From contig JAIQDT010003545.1 in assembly GCA_021521415.1 (NCBI GenBank), forward strand, positions 62,001-126,000: a stretch of 64,000 nucleotides of DNA, given 5' to 3'. The stretch comes from Bidens hawaiensis. Taxonomy: Eukaryota > Streptophyta > Magnoliopsida > Asterales > Asteraceae. A program made the position numbers and the translations under genes. The stretch's first letter is position 1. Each line of letters starts with the position of its first letter. Positions 1 through 10,988 of this stretch are shown here, one piece after another. Under the pieces are notes generated by a model. It did no database searches and was not told the origin of the DNA. It worked only from the letters and a program-made list of their open reading frames with translations.

Positions 1-622
1 AACGAATCTATATACACCTGAAGATACCTGATCCTCATGTGTTTAGCTAGTTGCAAACCTACAATTAAAGCTTCGTATTCCGCTTCATTATTTGTGGCTT
101 GAAACTCACAAGCTATAGAATGGGGACTCCCCCTGTGGCGATTTCAGTAGGATACCTAATCTTGTTTCTATTACGTTGAATTCTCCATCTGTGAAAAGGA
201 TCCAAGGATTCTTGGTTTCTTCTAGTTGCTGAACTTCCAAATCAGCTTCCTTCTGCATGTCACTACTGAAATTAGCCACAAAGTCAGCTAGTGCTTGAGA
301 CTTTATAGTAGTCCTTGGCTCGTATTGGATATCGTATGCACTCAGCTTTATAGTCGACTTAGCCATCCTACCTGACATCTCTTGTTTTCTAAGAACATTC
401 TTGATAGGATGGTTAGTTTTTACAAGCCATAATAAGAGCATGAATTAATTTTTCTAAATGAGAGTACATGGCTTTAGCATCTAGAAGACTTTTACTTACA
501 CAATAAACAGGATGTTGTTTCCTTTCATGATTCTTTACAAGGACAGCACATACTGCATTCTTTGAGTACAGCCTCATGTTTCTCCGTTCACTCGAAATTT
601 TTATTCTTTCTAAGGATATCAT
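1..622 (-). pseudogene. Gypsy RNase H region (RT-linked RNase H plus second RNase H), broken
   Basis: The segment 622-413 encodes the end of the RT-linked RNase H (motifs HPVYCVSKSLLDA and YSHLEKL). The segment 441-106 continues with NHPIKNVLRK, SGRMAKS and ALADFVANF, which are conserved in Tat elements. The second RNase H begins with LFTDGEFNV near 200 and continues to base 1 with NEAEYEAL and a downstream DS, the catalytic acidic positions. About 15 residues between the two segments are missing and there is a frame change near 430, so the enzyme is broken. The domain runs off the window edge. Confidence 0.8.
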
Positions 623-639
623 AGAAATCTTTACATTTC

Positions 640-1440
640 ACCGAGGATCGGGAGATGAATTTGTTCAAGGCCGCAATCCTGCCAGTCAACCTTTGTACGT
701 CTTTTGCATTCGCGGGTGACTTCTAGTTGATGATGGCCTTTATTTGTTCTGGGCTAGCCTCTATACCCTTCTTTGTGAGCATATAGCCAAGGAACTTCCC
801 AACTTTAACATCAAAATGGCATTTGGATGGGATGAGTTTCATGTTGTACAGGTCAAGGATGTTGAAGGCTATTTCCAAATTATTGAGATGATCTTCGGCC
901 TTCTTGGATTTGACTACCATATCATCTATATAAACCTCAATGGTCTTCCCAAGATGATCTTTGAACATTATGTTGACTAAGCATTGATAGGTTGCACCTG
1001 CATTTCTTAGTCCAAATGGCATAACAATATAGCAATATATACTCACATGCCTCGATCAATGTCTCAACCCCATGAACATTATTGGTAGGAGTCATGAATG
1101 CTGTGTCTTCTTGATCAGATGGTTCGATCTGAATTTGTTGAAATCCAGAGGAAGCATACATAAAAGTAAGCATCTCATGTCCTGTTGTTGCATCCATGAT
1201 GGAGTTAATGTGTGGTAATGGAAAAGGATCCTTGGGACATGCCTTGTTTAAATCGGTGAAATCGACACATACCCTCCACTTTCCCTTCTTTTTTGAAGCG
1301 GCCACAACATTAGCCAACCATCGAGGATACTTAACCTCTCTGATCATACCGGCCTTAAGAAGTTTTTTATCTTCTTCTTGTATGATTGCATTCCTCTCAG
1401 GAACGAATTTTATTCGCTTCTGGTGAATGGGTTTAATAGA
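640..1440 (-). pseudogene. Gypsy reverse transcriptase, interrupted by a foreign insert
   Basis: The RT reads minus: WRVCVDFTDLNKACPKD near 1265, then SSGFQQIQIEPSDQEDTAFMTP near 1110, then VMPFGLRNAGATYQ near 1000 and the catalytic YIDDMVVKS near 925, ending with GKFLGYMLTKKGIEA near 770. Between the AFMTP and MPFGLR motifs, where gypsy RTs normally have about ten residues, extra sequence encodes NVHGVETLIEA. That is a hAT transposase motif and not an RT motif (see findings). The reading frame also shifts here. Without the insert it would be a normal Tat-lineage RT. Confidence 0.85.
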
Positions 1441-1699
1441 ATTGTCAAGGCCTAGTTTATGAGTAATTACCTCTTTTTGATATACCTGTCATGTCGAAGT
1501 GTTTGAAGGCAAATGTAGATTTTTGTTGCTTGAGGAAGGATACTGGATCCTCTTCAATGTTAGTAGGGATACTAGATCCTAAATTTTACGTCTGGATCAT
1601 CGGGGTCCAAGGATACTTCTTTCAGGTCTTGTTCTCGAGCTTCTAGCATGCTCCTATGATGTTGCTGTAGTTTTTACGCTACCGTTAGCTTGGCCGCCG

Positions 1700-2170
1700 G
1701 TTTCATGGATGAGGAGTAATAGTTCTTAGCTTCCACTTGGTCACCGTCTATTCTCACTATCCCCCCCCAAGGAGTTGGTAGTTTTATACACGGGTGATAA
1801 GTAGAAGCTACAGCTTTCATTCCATGTAGCCATGGCCTGCCAAGAATTACATTGCAACAAGACTAGTTATCAATAACACAAAACTTTTTATAAGAGTTCA
1901 CTCCCTCAATGTATATAGGAAGCTTGATATCTCCCATTGTTTTCTTAGTTTCGCCATTGAACCAAATGAGCACGGATGATCTGGGGACGATTTCTGAATC
2001 TGGGATATTCATCTTCTTGAGTATATCAAATTGAATGATGTTAACTGAACTTCCTCCATCAACTAGGATCATGCGCACATAATGATTAGCAATAAATAGA
2101 GTTATAATCAAACCATCTTGATGAGGATTCTGGATGCTCGTTCTATTTTCTCCATCGAAGAAGATTCTCT
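1700..2170 (-). pseudogene. Gypsy aspartic protease region
   Basis: The open segment 2111-1863 encodes MILVDGGSSVNIIQFDILKKM. It matches the retropepsin active-site region of Tat elements, where the catalytic triplet is D-S/T-G followed by S-x-x-x-I; here the triplet reads DGG, so the middle residue is not the usual Ser or Thr. It is followed by LIWFNGETKKTMGDIKLPIYI, typical downstream protease sequence. The frame closes at 1863. The position between gag and RT is as expected. The protease would cleave the Gag-Pol polyprotein inside particles, but this copy is not functional. Confidence 0.7.
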
Positions 2171-2429
2171 TGTCATTGGTTAGGATAGAGGATATGAATG
2201 GTTGCTCTCCGTGTCCAACTTGGTTTCTTTAGCATGTCTCTTGGCCGAGGAGAAGGAGGTTCAACATATATCCGAACCACCTGAGATGAAATTGATGACT
2301 TGTGCTTCGGGTGATGGTGGAGTTGCTTAATGTGGAACTTCTTTAGGATCCTAGATCCTTGATTTCTTTCTTCCTAGAAGTTTTTAGAAGTGGCCCTTGC
2401 TGAGAAGATACCAAATTTCTCTCCTCAAA

Positions 2430-3203
2430 CCAATACAGTCAGTGGTCAAATGGCCAAAATCTTCATGAAATGCACACCATTTGGATTTATTCTTGAAGGA
2501 TGCTGCCTTCTCGTTTTTCCGATGCCATCTTGCTTTCTCTCCAAGATACTTCATAGCACATATTAAGCCATGAGTATCAAAAGAGAAGCAATATTAGGAA
2601 ATTCTTGGATAATCTTTATCATCATCGTCCCCTTCTTCGACGGCACGGACATTTTGGTTGTTTAATTTTGGAATACGGATTTGAATTGTTGTTTCTGAAT
2701 GAGGATCTGTTAGGTGACTATTGTTTTGTTTGAGCTCCTAACCGTTCTTGTATCCTTTTATCTTCCTCCAATCTTATAAACCTGAGTGACTTGTTCCTTA
2801 CTTCATCTAATGTCCCGCATGGGGTCATAACAAGATCATCATAAAATAGGGAGTCCTCTTCTAACCCCATCTTGAATGCCTCAACAGCAATAGCCATGTC
2901 AAGATTTGGGATTTCTAAGGCTTCCCATCCAAACTTTGTAACAAAATCCCTTAATGATTCATCACGAAGTTGTACAACTCTATATAAATCACTAGTTAAT
3001 TTCTTGAATTTCCTACTACAAGAAAATTGGCTATCGAATAAATTAAATAAGTGTGAAAAGGAAGTAACAGAGTAGGGAGGAAGACTTAGCAGCCATTTGA
3101 GTGCGGATCTTGTTAAACTGGATCCAAAACCTTTACACAGGCATGCATCCTTGAGTCTTTCAAGAATGAGGTTGATCTCCACCATCTCCCTGTACTGAGC
3201 CAC
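2430..3203 (-). pseudogene. Gypsy gag: capsid domain and zinc-knuckle-like motif
   Basis: The open segment 3203-2718 (161 codons) matches the retrotransposon Gag capsid family: ALKWLLSLPP, SFSHLFNLFDSQF and DESLRDFVTKFGWEALEIPN. Further along the same strand, at about 2477-2436, a second frame gives CAFHEDFGHLTTDC, the variant C-x2-H-x4-H-x4-C knuckle of Tat-lineage Gag. The stretch 2112-2717 holds the decayed Gag-protease linker and no intact ORF. The protein would package element RNA in cytoplasmic particles. Confidence 0.75.
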
Positions 3204-4260
3204 ATGCTATCCTGGATCGGTGGTACCATGTACACCTTTATATTGGGGGTATGAAAGTGTTTTGGGATTTCAGTGTCACATATTGGTAGAGCAAATCTTG
3301 ACAACTTGTGTCTCCCTTCTGGTATTTCAAGGATGGGTCGGACCACTCCTGGTACGCTAGATATCATATCCTTCAGTTTTGGGAACTCCTTGACCATGGC
3401 CTGGTTGATCCCTGTATCCTGCATGGAACCAAGGTTAGTGTCTAAGGATATGGGATTATAAGGATCACCTCTTCGTTGAGTGAACATTGGCATCCCATAT
3501 GAGTAGCCAATATAAGAGGCATCTGCCATGGTGGTTGGTCCACCAGAGGTAATGGTCTGCATGGGGATGATGTCTCATTCATGGACCTATGATGATCTTT
3601 GATGTTGAAGTCCCGAGGATCCTTGATTCTGCATAAAGGATCCTTGAGGTTGAAAGTTGAAGGATCCTTGATGATATATTCCAGAGGATCCTGGTTGAAG
3701 GATGGATGATCCTTGCTGAAGGAAAGATGATCCTTGAGTTTGATGAACCATGGACCCTTGTTGAAGGATGGGTAATCCTTGTTGGAGGAAAGAGGATCCT
3801 TGAGCATGTTGACCCATGGACCCTTGTTGAAGGATAGATGATCCTTGTTTAGGGAACGAGGAGCTATTTGGAGGATGGATGATCCTTGAACCTGTTGAGC
3901 AACGAATCTTGGAGTAGTGAAATCCAACATCCTAAGCATCAAAAGGGTCTGATCCTCCGGTGGCCTCTTATTCTTCTTGAGATCTTCTATCTCACGTAGG
4001 ATCTTCTGGTTAGTCATGTTTTGCTGCTCCATGTACGCCTTTACCTGCGAATACATAGAAGAAACATCATTGTTAGCATTTACCACAGAAGTGGTAGCGA
4101 AGGGCTTGGAGCCTTGGAAAACTGGAGTCCGCATCTTGTTTCCAGCAGCAGTAGTTCTCGGTGCTCCTGCGAGTGGAGTAGGCATTGGCAGTGAAGCTCT
4201 TGGTGAGAGGGAAACTGATGAAGACATGGTGGAAGAAGCAGAGGTTTGTTGAGAGGCCAT
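3204..4260 (-). pseudogene. Gypsy gag N-terminal region with internal GSS/Q repeats
   Basis: The likely gag start is the ATG at 4260, about 60 bases inside the PBS. The N terminus is Ser/Pro rich, followed by a short coiled-coil-like segment (QKILREIEDLKKNKR near 3980). From about 3900 to 3590 the DNA consists of imperfect repeats centred on aggatccttg. In one frame these encode QGSSFLQQG-type repeats and in another KDHLSFNKG-type repeats; a frame change near 3850 switches between them. The 3113-3562 segment encodes LKDMISSVPGVVRPILEIPEG, the usual Gag linker before the capsid domain. Confidence 0.6.
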
Positions 4261-4321
4261 TGATGATGGTATTGGTTGAAAAGGTTGAATATTGAAAGGA
4301 AATTTTCTGGGTTAAAGCACC

Positions 4322-4346
4322 AATTGCCCCACGGTGGGCGCCAAAT
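4322..4346 (-). other. Primer binding site of the left gypsy element
   Basis: Immediately inside the LTR, the minus strand reads TTTGGCGCCCACCGTGGGGC, the usual LTR-PBS junction of plant Tat-type gypsy elements. It fixes the orientation (5' LTR on the right) and the inner LTR edge at 4347. Confidence 0.75.
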
Positions 4347-4960
4347 TGTTTTGGTCAAAAATTGATTAGGGATAATGTAACCAAATTTGTAAGGTGAGGT
4401 TTAGTGCTTGTATGACAATAACGATTACAAATGAATGTAAGCAATAACACAGAGATTTGTTGCGAGGAAAAGCCCTTGATCTTGGTCGGATAGCTGGCAC
4501 AAAAACCCCGGGTATTGACAAATCGTCTATCACCACTTTATTAATCAAAAACAAGGTTACAATTGTGGAAGCAATGATCAGTAGTTAGAAAAGATCTAAG
4601 TGTTTGTGTGTAGCAGGTGTTCTTTCTGGTTGTAGTGTGAGAAGAGAACGAATAAATGAATATGTCCTATACTGATCAAGCTTCAATATTAATAACAAAA
4701 AGAAATAACTAAGTTAAGTGTTTGTCATATAAATCCGCCATTATCCCCACTAAGCGTGTTACAGCCATTTGACCACGTGTTAAATCTTCTTGACTACGAG
4801 TTAGTGGATAGACTGAGTCTTCTAGCTGTTACACCCGCTAAATACAAGACTACACTTGATAAACAATCGTTAGTAAATAATAAGTATAGAGGATCCTTGA
4901 TCCTGACAGGATCCGACAAAGGTTAACTGATCCAAGAACATATGCCAGGATAACGTATCA
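4347..4960 (-). repeat. 5' LTR of the left gypsy element
   Basis: The inner edge is set by the PBS: the plus strand begins tgttttggtc at 4347. The outer edge is less certain. An ending in ...aacgtatca at 4960 gives TG...CA termini and a 614-bp LTR, but 4918 is also possible. The partner LTR is outside the window, so the length cannot be checked by alignment. It carries several GGATCC-containing motifs like those in gag. Confidence 0.55.
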
Positions 4961-6011
4961 AAAGTGTCAAATTTATGTGCCATAACAAGAAACTACTTAA
5001 ATTTAAAAGAAAAATTATAAATAAATAGTCTAACTACAAAAGTATAACCATTTAACTAATGCACCTTAAAATTATATCATCACATATACTACGAAAGAAA
5101 ATATTGACAATTTTTTTTGTTGAAGAGGCGCATCTTTTCTGTTTTATTATTTACTCGCGAACACATTCTCTACTCTACACATACTCTACTCCTAGAATCA
5201 TTGCATCTTTTCTACACGTGATTAAAAGCCATAACTACCTGGTTGGGCATTTTACTACCAGAATGTCCCCTTAGGGACAAAGAGGCGCATATTAGAGAGA
5301 TGAATGTGTGTGTATAAACACACACGCGCACACTAGAGAGATGCCCATGTAGTTCGGAGAGAAACATACCAGCAATCACGTAACATGTTATTCTTTATAA
5401 TGAAAAAATTATATAGAAATAGGATACTCAAATTAAATAATATAAAATGCTCATTTTTATAGTTTAATTAAAACATAAATTAAAATTTAAAAATTATATG
5501 TATTTATACTTTCATTATGTCTACACGGGTTCTAAGATGGTAATAATAGAAAAAAATAAAATTTTGTTTGTACACATTTACCTATGTGTATATCTTGAAA
5601 ATTAGTTATTTCCATTATATTATATTAATTTATTAAACATACACAAATTTTATTTTAATCTAATTAAAAGTTACATAATAAGTATTTAAAAAAGATCTAC
5701 CTAATATAAAGTTTTACTCACACAACATCAAAAAAAATCAAAATTAAAAATTAGTAGGTCTACATTAATTCTAATTTACATACTAAAGTGATTACATTGT
5801 TTTAAAATTACATAAAATGACAGAGCTAGCCCATTTGATAGAGTTGTTTGCTTCTAAGAGGGGAAGTTCAATGTTCAAACCTGGGCAAGAAATATATAAT
5901 TATTTGTGTAAATTGATATATGGAAACATTTTGTAAGGCCCCGGTCCCTGATGAGGCAGGCAAGTGATCAAATTTTACGTTTTTGAAACACTTCACTTAA
6001 AAAACGAATTA
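4961..6011. other. AT-rich non-coding interval
   Basis: No coding sequence is recognisable. Near 5300 there is a short CA/TG-rich stretch with two copies of agagagatg. The segment 5390-5475 resembles 25270-25370 (shared core actcaaatta and aaaatgctcatttttat), so it is a dispersed repeat. At 5972-6012 there is a 40-bp piece also found at 31188-31230. Confidence 0.5.
5818..5890 (+). repeat. Possible SINE head (tRNA-like pol III box)
   Basis: The stretch contains gttcaaacc, which fits the B-box consensus GWTCRANNC, about 45 bases after a weak A-box-like region (tagcccatttgatagag). This spacing is right for the tRNA-derived head of a plant SINE. The A box is imperfect and neither a tail nor a target duplication is clear, so this is tentative. 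Confidence 0.25.
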
Positions 6012-7433
6012 AGCGTTGTTATCGACGGCGATAGGTGCTAAATCATTTAAAATTTTGCTCAAAATTTTGCTCATTTAATATTTCCCGATCAATGTCTCAA
6101 CCCCTTGAACATTCCAATAGGGGTTTAAAGCAGCGACACAAGTAAAGACCGGCGGTATGTCTTGAACATATTTCAAGAACTTTTCCTTCATTACCACAAC
6201 AATATCCTTGAAGGTTTGGTTCTTATCCTCAAACTCTATAAAAGTCGAAGACATGTTGTACAATTCTTGCAAAACCAATGACTAGTAGGATAATAAACTC
6301 CCAATAACTTAGTTGTCGCCGTTTTTAACACATCAAGATACTCCAATAAATGACCGACATGGACCCAAACACTTTCGGGAAGCATATCGGCCTCGCGTAC
6401 ATCAACAAGATTATTATGAAAACATTGTAAAGTTTGGCGAAGCACACTTTAGCATATAAAAAGTTGAACATAAGTTGATGATATGTGCAACACATATCAA
6501 TCGATTTGCAATAGTTCTTATATTCAAGATGTCTTCTTTTACTACTTTTGAAAACATCTTGTAACATAAGTCTAAAGAAAGTTAAATCTTGGAAAATGTT
6601 TCCATTGTCGAGACCTTGTTGAACAACCAAGTTGATGATATGTGCAACACATCGAACATGAAATAAATTCCCGAAACTAGGTGGTGAATATTTTATTATA
6701 AATTTTTCGGCCGCCTTTGTATTGTTTGATGTGTTGTCAAACGAAATCGAAAATATTTTATGTTTCAAGTTATAAGTCCTTATAACTTAATCAACCAATT
6801 CAAACAATTTTTTGGCGGTATGTGGGTACGGGAAGTTTTCAAAAGCGATGGTATGTTTCATCAATTGCCATGTCACCAAACATCGGTAGTTAAACTCACC
6901 ATCGATTCAAAAGTATGAAAAAACTCGATTAACTCTTTTTTTGCACACTCCCACAACTTGATACAATAACGTCTTAGGGTAGTACGACTTACATGTGCGA
7001 ATTGCGGTTGTAGAGTTTCTCGAATCAACGAAGTCAACTCCGGGTCGTCAAAGTGGTTAAATGGCAAACCTTGTTGGATAACGAACTTTGCCATTCTATC
7101 TTGAACTTGGTTGGTGTTGTAACAAAATAGTGTACCAGCTTTACCCAAGTCCACTTGGTCGATTGCGCGAACGCCTTTCAACGCCTTGCAAAATGGCTTC
7201 TCGATATGCTTTCTCAAAGTTGAGTTTGAATCGTGCTTTAAGAAAGTTCCACAAAGTTTTCATCGAGCCTTTTGATCACCTTCGATAGTGATAACCAAAT
7301 CCCAATTCTTCCATACTTCTTTGTTGCGGATATGGTCGACGACCGCAAGAACTTGTGGGTCATCACTAGCACGAACCAGGTCAATAAAAACATTCTTGTT
7401 AGCCTTGTTTTTAGTATTTTTGGTGGGTGCCAT
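6012..7433 (-). pseudogene. hAT transposase pseudogene lacking its C-terminal dimerisation domain
   Basis: The start is the ATG at 7433 (MAPTKNTKNKANK). A BED zinc finger follows: VWKNWDLVITIEGDQKAR, then a TGA at 7260-7262 exactly where the first zinc-binding Cys is expected, then KLCGTFLKH and STLRKHIEKPFC. The core follows in several frames: LPFNHFDDPELTSLI and SLTTDVW (7217-6873), ISFDNTSNNTKAAEK and LFHVRCVAHIINLVV (6768-6325), and NPYWNVQGVETLIGKYY (near 6100). The hAT C-terminal dimerisation domain is absent; the sequence breaks off near 6060 into unrelated pieces. Terminal inverted repeats are not visible. It is non-functional. Confidence 0.85.
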
Positions 7434-7545
7434 AATATTTTTGAGTCGGATGGTCGGGTTTGTAAACGAGAAGTTTTTTTAGATAGTTTTTGAGTTTGGT
7501 GGTGAAACAAGGGGTGAAAAACAATTTATATAAAACACGTTAATA

Positions 7546-8590
7546 TTATTTAATTCGTTTTTAAGTTATGTGTTTCAAAATGTAAAACACGTTAAGGTGT
7601 TTGTTCATCGGGATACGAGATCTCGTTAATTTGTTTAAGATTACTTCAATTGGTATCATTAATTTCTATTTAATTAATTCTTTTATTTAATTATTTAATT
7701 TAAAATTACATAAATTGATTATCCATAACAAATTAGACCTTAATTCGTTAACTTTTAATTTATTAAAGTAATTCGTTAAACATGATTTGTTAAAGTAACG
7801 AATTACAACCATTCATAACGAATTGAGCTTCAATTGGTTAATTTTAATTCGCATCCGCCACTCTGTAACGAATGGCTTCAAATTTGTTAAGATTTTAACG
7901 AATCATTTGTAATTCGTTATGTCACGTGTTGATTTAAGATAACGAATCGTCTGATTCGTTATTTTAAATTTAAACGAATCAGATGATTCGTTACATTGGG
8001 AAATGTGTTGTGTTAGACTATACAGGGATTTGAGAAGACGATTCGTATCATACTATTCACTTTCTTCCCTTACTGTTACTCTGGCAAAATTTTCCAAAAC
8101 TTTCAACCATCATTATTTTGATCGCTTATTCTGAATCGTAAGGTACTGCTGGTCACAACGTAACGATTTACGTCATATTTGATGGATGTTTATCGGGTTA
8201 TTTGCTCGATTTTACTATCGTGTTTCATACTTTTCATAAAACCTTAAATTAACCAACGTATACATGTTTTGGGACACCAGATCAATACCATTATAATTAC
8301 GATATGATTCCGAGATCCGTGTGATCATTGATTTGGTCTTGTGTTGATTATAGGTTTATTGATTTCCGATTGCAGATTTGACTCTTCATGTTCTTGGTGA
8401 TTTTGACCTTGACCATATTAGTCAAACATTAAGCCTAACTGGCCATTCATTATTGTTTAATGAATTGGAACTCATTCGTGTCCAATTCGTTACACAAATT
8501 ACACGAATTAGGATAACGAATCTTCTGTCCTACTTTGATGTTGGATTTACTCATAAACACAGTTCTAAATATCATAGTTAATTAAAAACT
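7546..8590 (+). repeat. Left copy of a ~1.05-kb inverted repeat, AACGAAT-rich
   Basis: This block matches the reverse complement of 30146-31230 along most of its length. Examples: atcgggatacgagatctcg at 7610 against cgagatctcgtatcccgat at 31150, and caattcgttacacaaatt at 8483 against its complement near 30270. It is rich in attcgtta/taacgaat motifs. Its right part (about 8370-8420) also resembles, inverted, the chromovirus-type LTR near 10060-10110 (the ttcttg-gattttgac segment), so it is probably a diverged piece of such an LTR. No coding sequence. Confidence 0.7.
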
Positions 8591-9015
8591 TTTTGCGGAA
8601 TATAAAACTTCAAACATATATTACATAATCATTCAAATCTTTGCAAAATAAACAACTTTTGTCTCGAAACATAATTTAAAAGTCATTTTAAAACATCACA
8701 ACATTCTTCTCAAGATGTCAGTATCTTCAGTCCAATGTCATGTGTCTTCATTCAAGCGAGTTGCCTTAGCCTATCATCTGTGTGCATACAAAAAGTCAGC
8801 TACGCTGAGTGAGTTCTAATTAATCAGGCAACATGCAATACATTCACATACTCACATACATATGTATCCGAAGATACATATTACATACTTATCTTATCTA
8901 CCTTTCTTTCATACATGCATACATACTTTCCCTCTTTCTTTCATAATTTCATTCTTGTAGCTTGTACATTACATACATAACTATCTATTCGTTATAAAGA
9001 GAATTCCTCCTTATA

Positions 9016-9195
9016 ACCTTCGCATATATTATTAGGGTCTGCAACCCTGTAACCTTCGCATATATTATTAGGGTCTGAACCTCTTTAACCTTCGCAGATA
9101 TTATCAGGGTCTGCAACCCGGTAATCTTCACATGTATTATTTGGGTCTGCAACCCAGTAACTTTTGCAGATATTATTAGGGTCTGCAACCCCTTA
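9016..9195 (+). repeat. Tandem repeat, five ~36-bp units
   Basis: Each unit carries a version of ttcgcagatattattaggg followed by tctgcaaccc. The related LTR at 41217-41450 has six units of the same core, so the array is part of the LTR family. Units differ by several substitutions. Confidence 0.8.
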
Positions 9196-9544
9196 GGCAT
9201 ACCACCATACAACCATACTTTATCTTATTTATATTTATATTTATGTACTTACACACATACACTTACTCTTTTCTATAACTTTCATATATCAGTCATACAT
9301 CATTCATAAAACAATCACATATCATACATTGTACCACTTAAGGTAAGTGTATTAACTAATTACATCGAGCATGCATACAGCCCCGAAAACATAACAAGGA
9401 AATAGGGCTAGAAACTCACCTGAGCTCGGTTCCTTTCAGAGTTAACTCCTTTCCTTAATTGAGCGCGGCTAACTGTATAACAATTAAACGTATCAATTAA
9501 CTATCCCTAACCATATCATATTTCTAGTTTAATATAACCCTCAA

Positions 9545-9605
9545 CAAACGGGGTCCGGGGGCAGCGCCCCTGGAAGCGGGGTCTAGGGGCGACAGCCCCT
9601 AGCAG
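9545..9605 (+). repeat. GC-rich hairpin block in the LTR
   Basis: In an AT-rich LTR this 60-bp block contains gggggcagcgcccc and aggggcgacagcccct, each able to fold into a GC stem. An equivalent block is at 41905-41985. A structural or regulatory role in the LTR RNA is possible but unproven. Confidence 0.6.
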
Positions 9606-10579
9606 GGTCCACTAAAGGTCCTTAACACAAATTTCATTAAAATTCTTAAATTATTATTCTATTCGCTATCCCATTCGTTATAACGAATGGTCTATGCCTA
9701 AGCCTCATTCGTTATAACGAATGGTTCCATTCGTTATAACGATTGGTTGATCTGGGACGAATGCATGAGTAACGAATGAATTAGACCATTCGTGATTTCT
9801 TTGAGATGAATGAAAGGCTCATTCGTTACAGGCACACACGAATGTATCTAAACGAATGGGTTGATTCGTTGTCTCTTCATGACGAATAGACGGATAACGA
9901 CTGAGTAAAATCATTCATGAATTCTAGGATACGAGTGAGAGGCTCATTTGTCATGACAGCGTACGAATGGATCTTATTTGTTATGACTACTTAACGAATG
10001 ATCAGTCATTCTCTGTTCATAACGAATGAATATCTGTTCTTATCCAATCTTTGACTCTGATTGTCAAAGTCAAAATCGTCAAGAACATAACATAGTCAAC
10101 ATACACCAGATCTGCAATTAATTCTCAATTCACGACGAAACAACACCAAATTGGTACCGTTAGACTCGTATTTACAGTGCCTACTACCCAATCATCCAAA
10201 CATCAAAACATTACGTTTGAATGGTGTGTTTATTTATCTAAATAACCGGTTCTTTATACCATCGATTAACCTATCAAACGTAACGGAATTCACTGAAAAT
10301 CATTGCCTTTAACTTGTCTTTATCATTTGTATAGATCTAGGAATACTAAACGAGCCGAGCATGTGTTTCGTTATAAAACGTACCTTTAGTCGAATTGATT
10401 TACAACACGATCTAGTCTTGATGTAGGTCTTGTTCGTCACAACATTTTAGCACCCACAAGCTCGGGTCTTTTCCTTCGAATCTTGGTTATGGATATTGGA
10501 GGGTGTTTGTGTGTGTCTTTGAGAGTGTATAAAGGCTAAGGATAAGAATGAGGGTTTTAGGGTTTAAGGAGGTTTAAAG

Positions 10580-10809
10580 TAGGGATGAGCAAAATCGGTA
10601 CTGGTACCGGTACCGAAATCGGTACACCGACGGTACCGAATCGGTACCAAAGTTTTGAGTTTCGGCACCGGTACATTACCGTGACCGGGATTTTACGAAT
10701 TTTTATCTTCAATACCGGTACCGTCCCGGTCCCGTATCGGTACTGAACCGAATACTTCGGTACCGGTACCGATACCAAGAATACCGGTACGGTCCCGATC
10801 TCATCCCTA
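10580..10809. mobile_element. 230-bp hAT-type MITE rich in GGTACC
   Basis: Terminal inverted repeats tagggatgag / ctcatcccta bound the element. It is flanked by 8-bp direct repeats gtttaaag and gtctaaag (one mismatch), the size hAT transposases make. The TIR resembles Ac-type ends (CAGGGATGA). The interior is built of ggtaccggtacc-like palindromes. The related LTR at about 42900-42960 lacks the insert and reads straight through, an empty site. The minus-strand ORF within it is an artefact of the repeats. Confidence 0.85.
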
Positions 10810-10988
10810 GTCTAAAGGGTTTATATACCCGTAAGCCCATGGACCTAAGGCCCATCACCATCCCTTATTCCATCTTTAAAATGTCCAAGCCCACACTCTA
10901 ATAGTTTACTTATCTAAACCGAATAACGACACATTACTAAATAAATGAAACTTATTTTATTTATTCTTTTCAATAGTAGGATGTTACA

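Larger units (their letters stand above)
1..4960 (-). mobile_element. Degenerate Tat-type Ty3/gypsy retrotransposon, left end outside window
   Basis: Reading the minus strand from right to left there is an LTR (4347-4960), a primer binding site, gag, protease, reverse transcriptase and two RNase H-like segments, the gypsy order. The integrase and the 3' LTR would lie left of base 1. A second RNase H after the RT-linked one is typical of the plant Tat lineage. Every domain is recognisable but spread over several frames with stops and small deletions, so it cannot be autonomous. The motif GGATCC is very frequent in gag and the LTR. No target duplication can be tested because one end is missing. 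Confidence 0.85.
8591..10988 (-). repeat. Chromovirus-type (Tekay/Del-like) long LTR, truncated
   Basis: On the minus strand it starts TGTAACATCCTACT at 10988, the usual start of Tekay/Del chromovirus LTRs. It is colinear with 41076-43087: the TGTAACATCC start, a ctttaagccc-type transcribed part, AACGAAT-rich stretch, GC-rich hairpin block, the agccccgaaaacataacaag segment and a tandem array. A related LTR start sits next to a chromodomain at 45821, which supports the family call. A MITE is inserted at 10580-10809. The inner end at about 8590 abuts the inverted-repeat block, so no PBS is seen. Confidence 0.65.

Noticed and set aside
1196..1426. 76-codon plus-strand frame
   Set aside because: Shadow of the gypsy RT on the minus strand.
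9016..9195. Regular direct repeats that could suggest a CRISPR array
   Set aside because: Units are contiguous and diverged, without unique spacers, and occur in a plant LTR; the same holds for 41217-41450.
10557..10778. 73-codon Val/Pro/Tyr-rich frame
   Set aside because: It lies within the GGTACC palindromes of the MITE and is a composition artefact.
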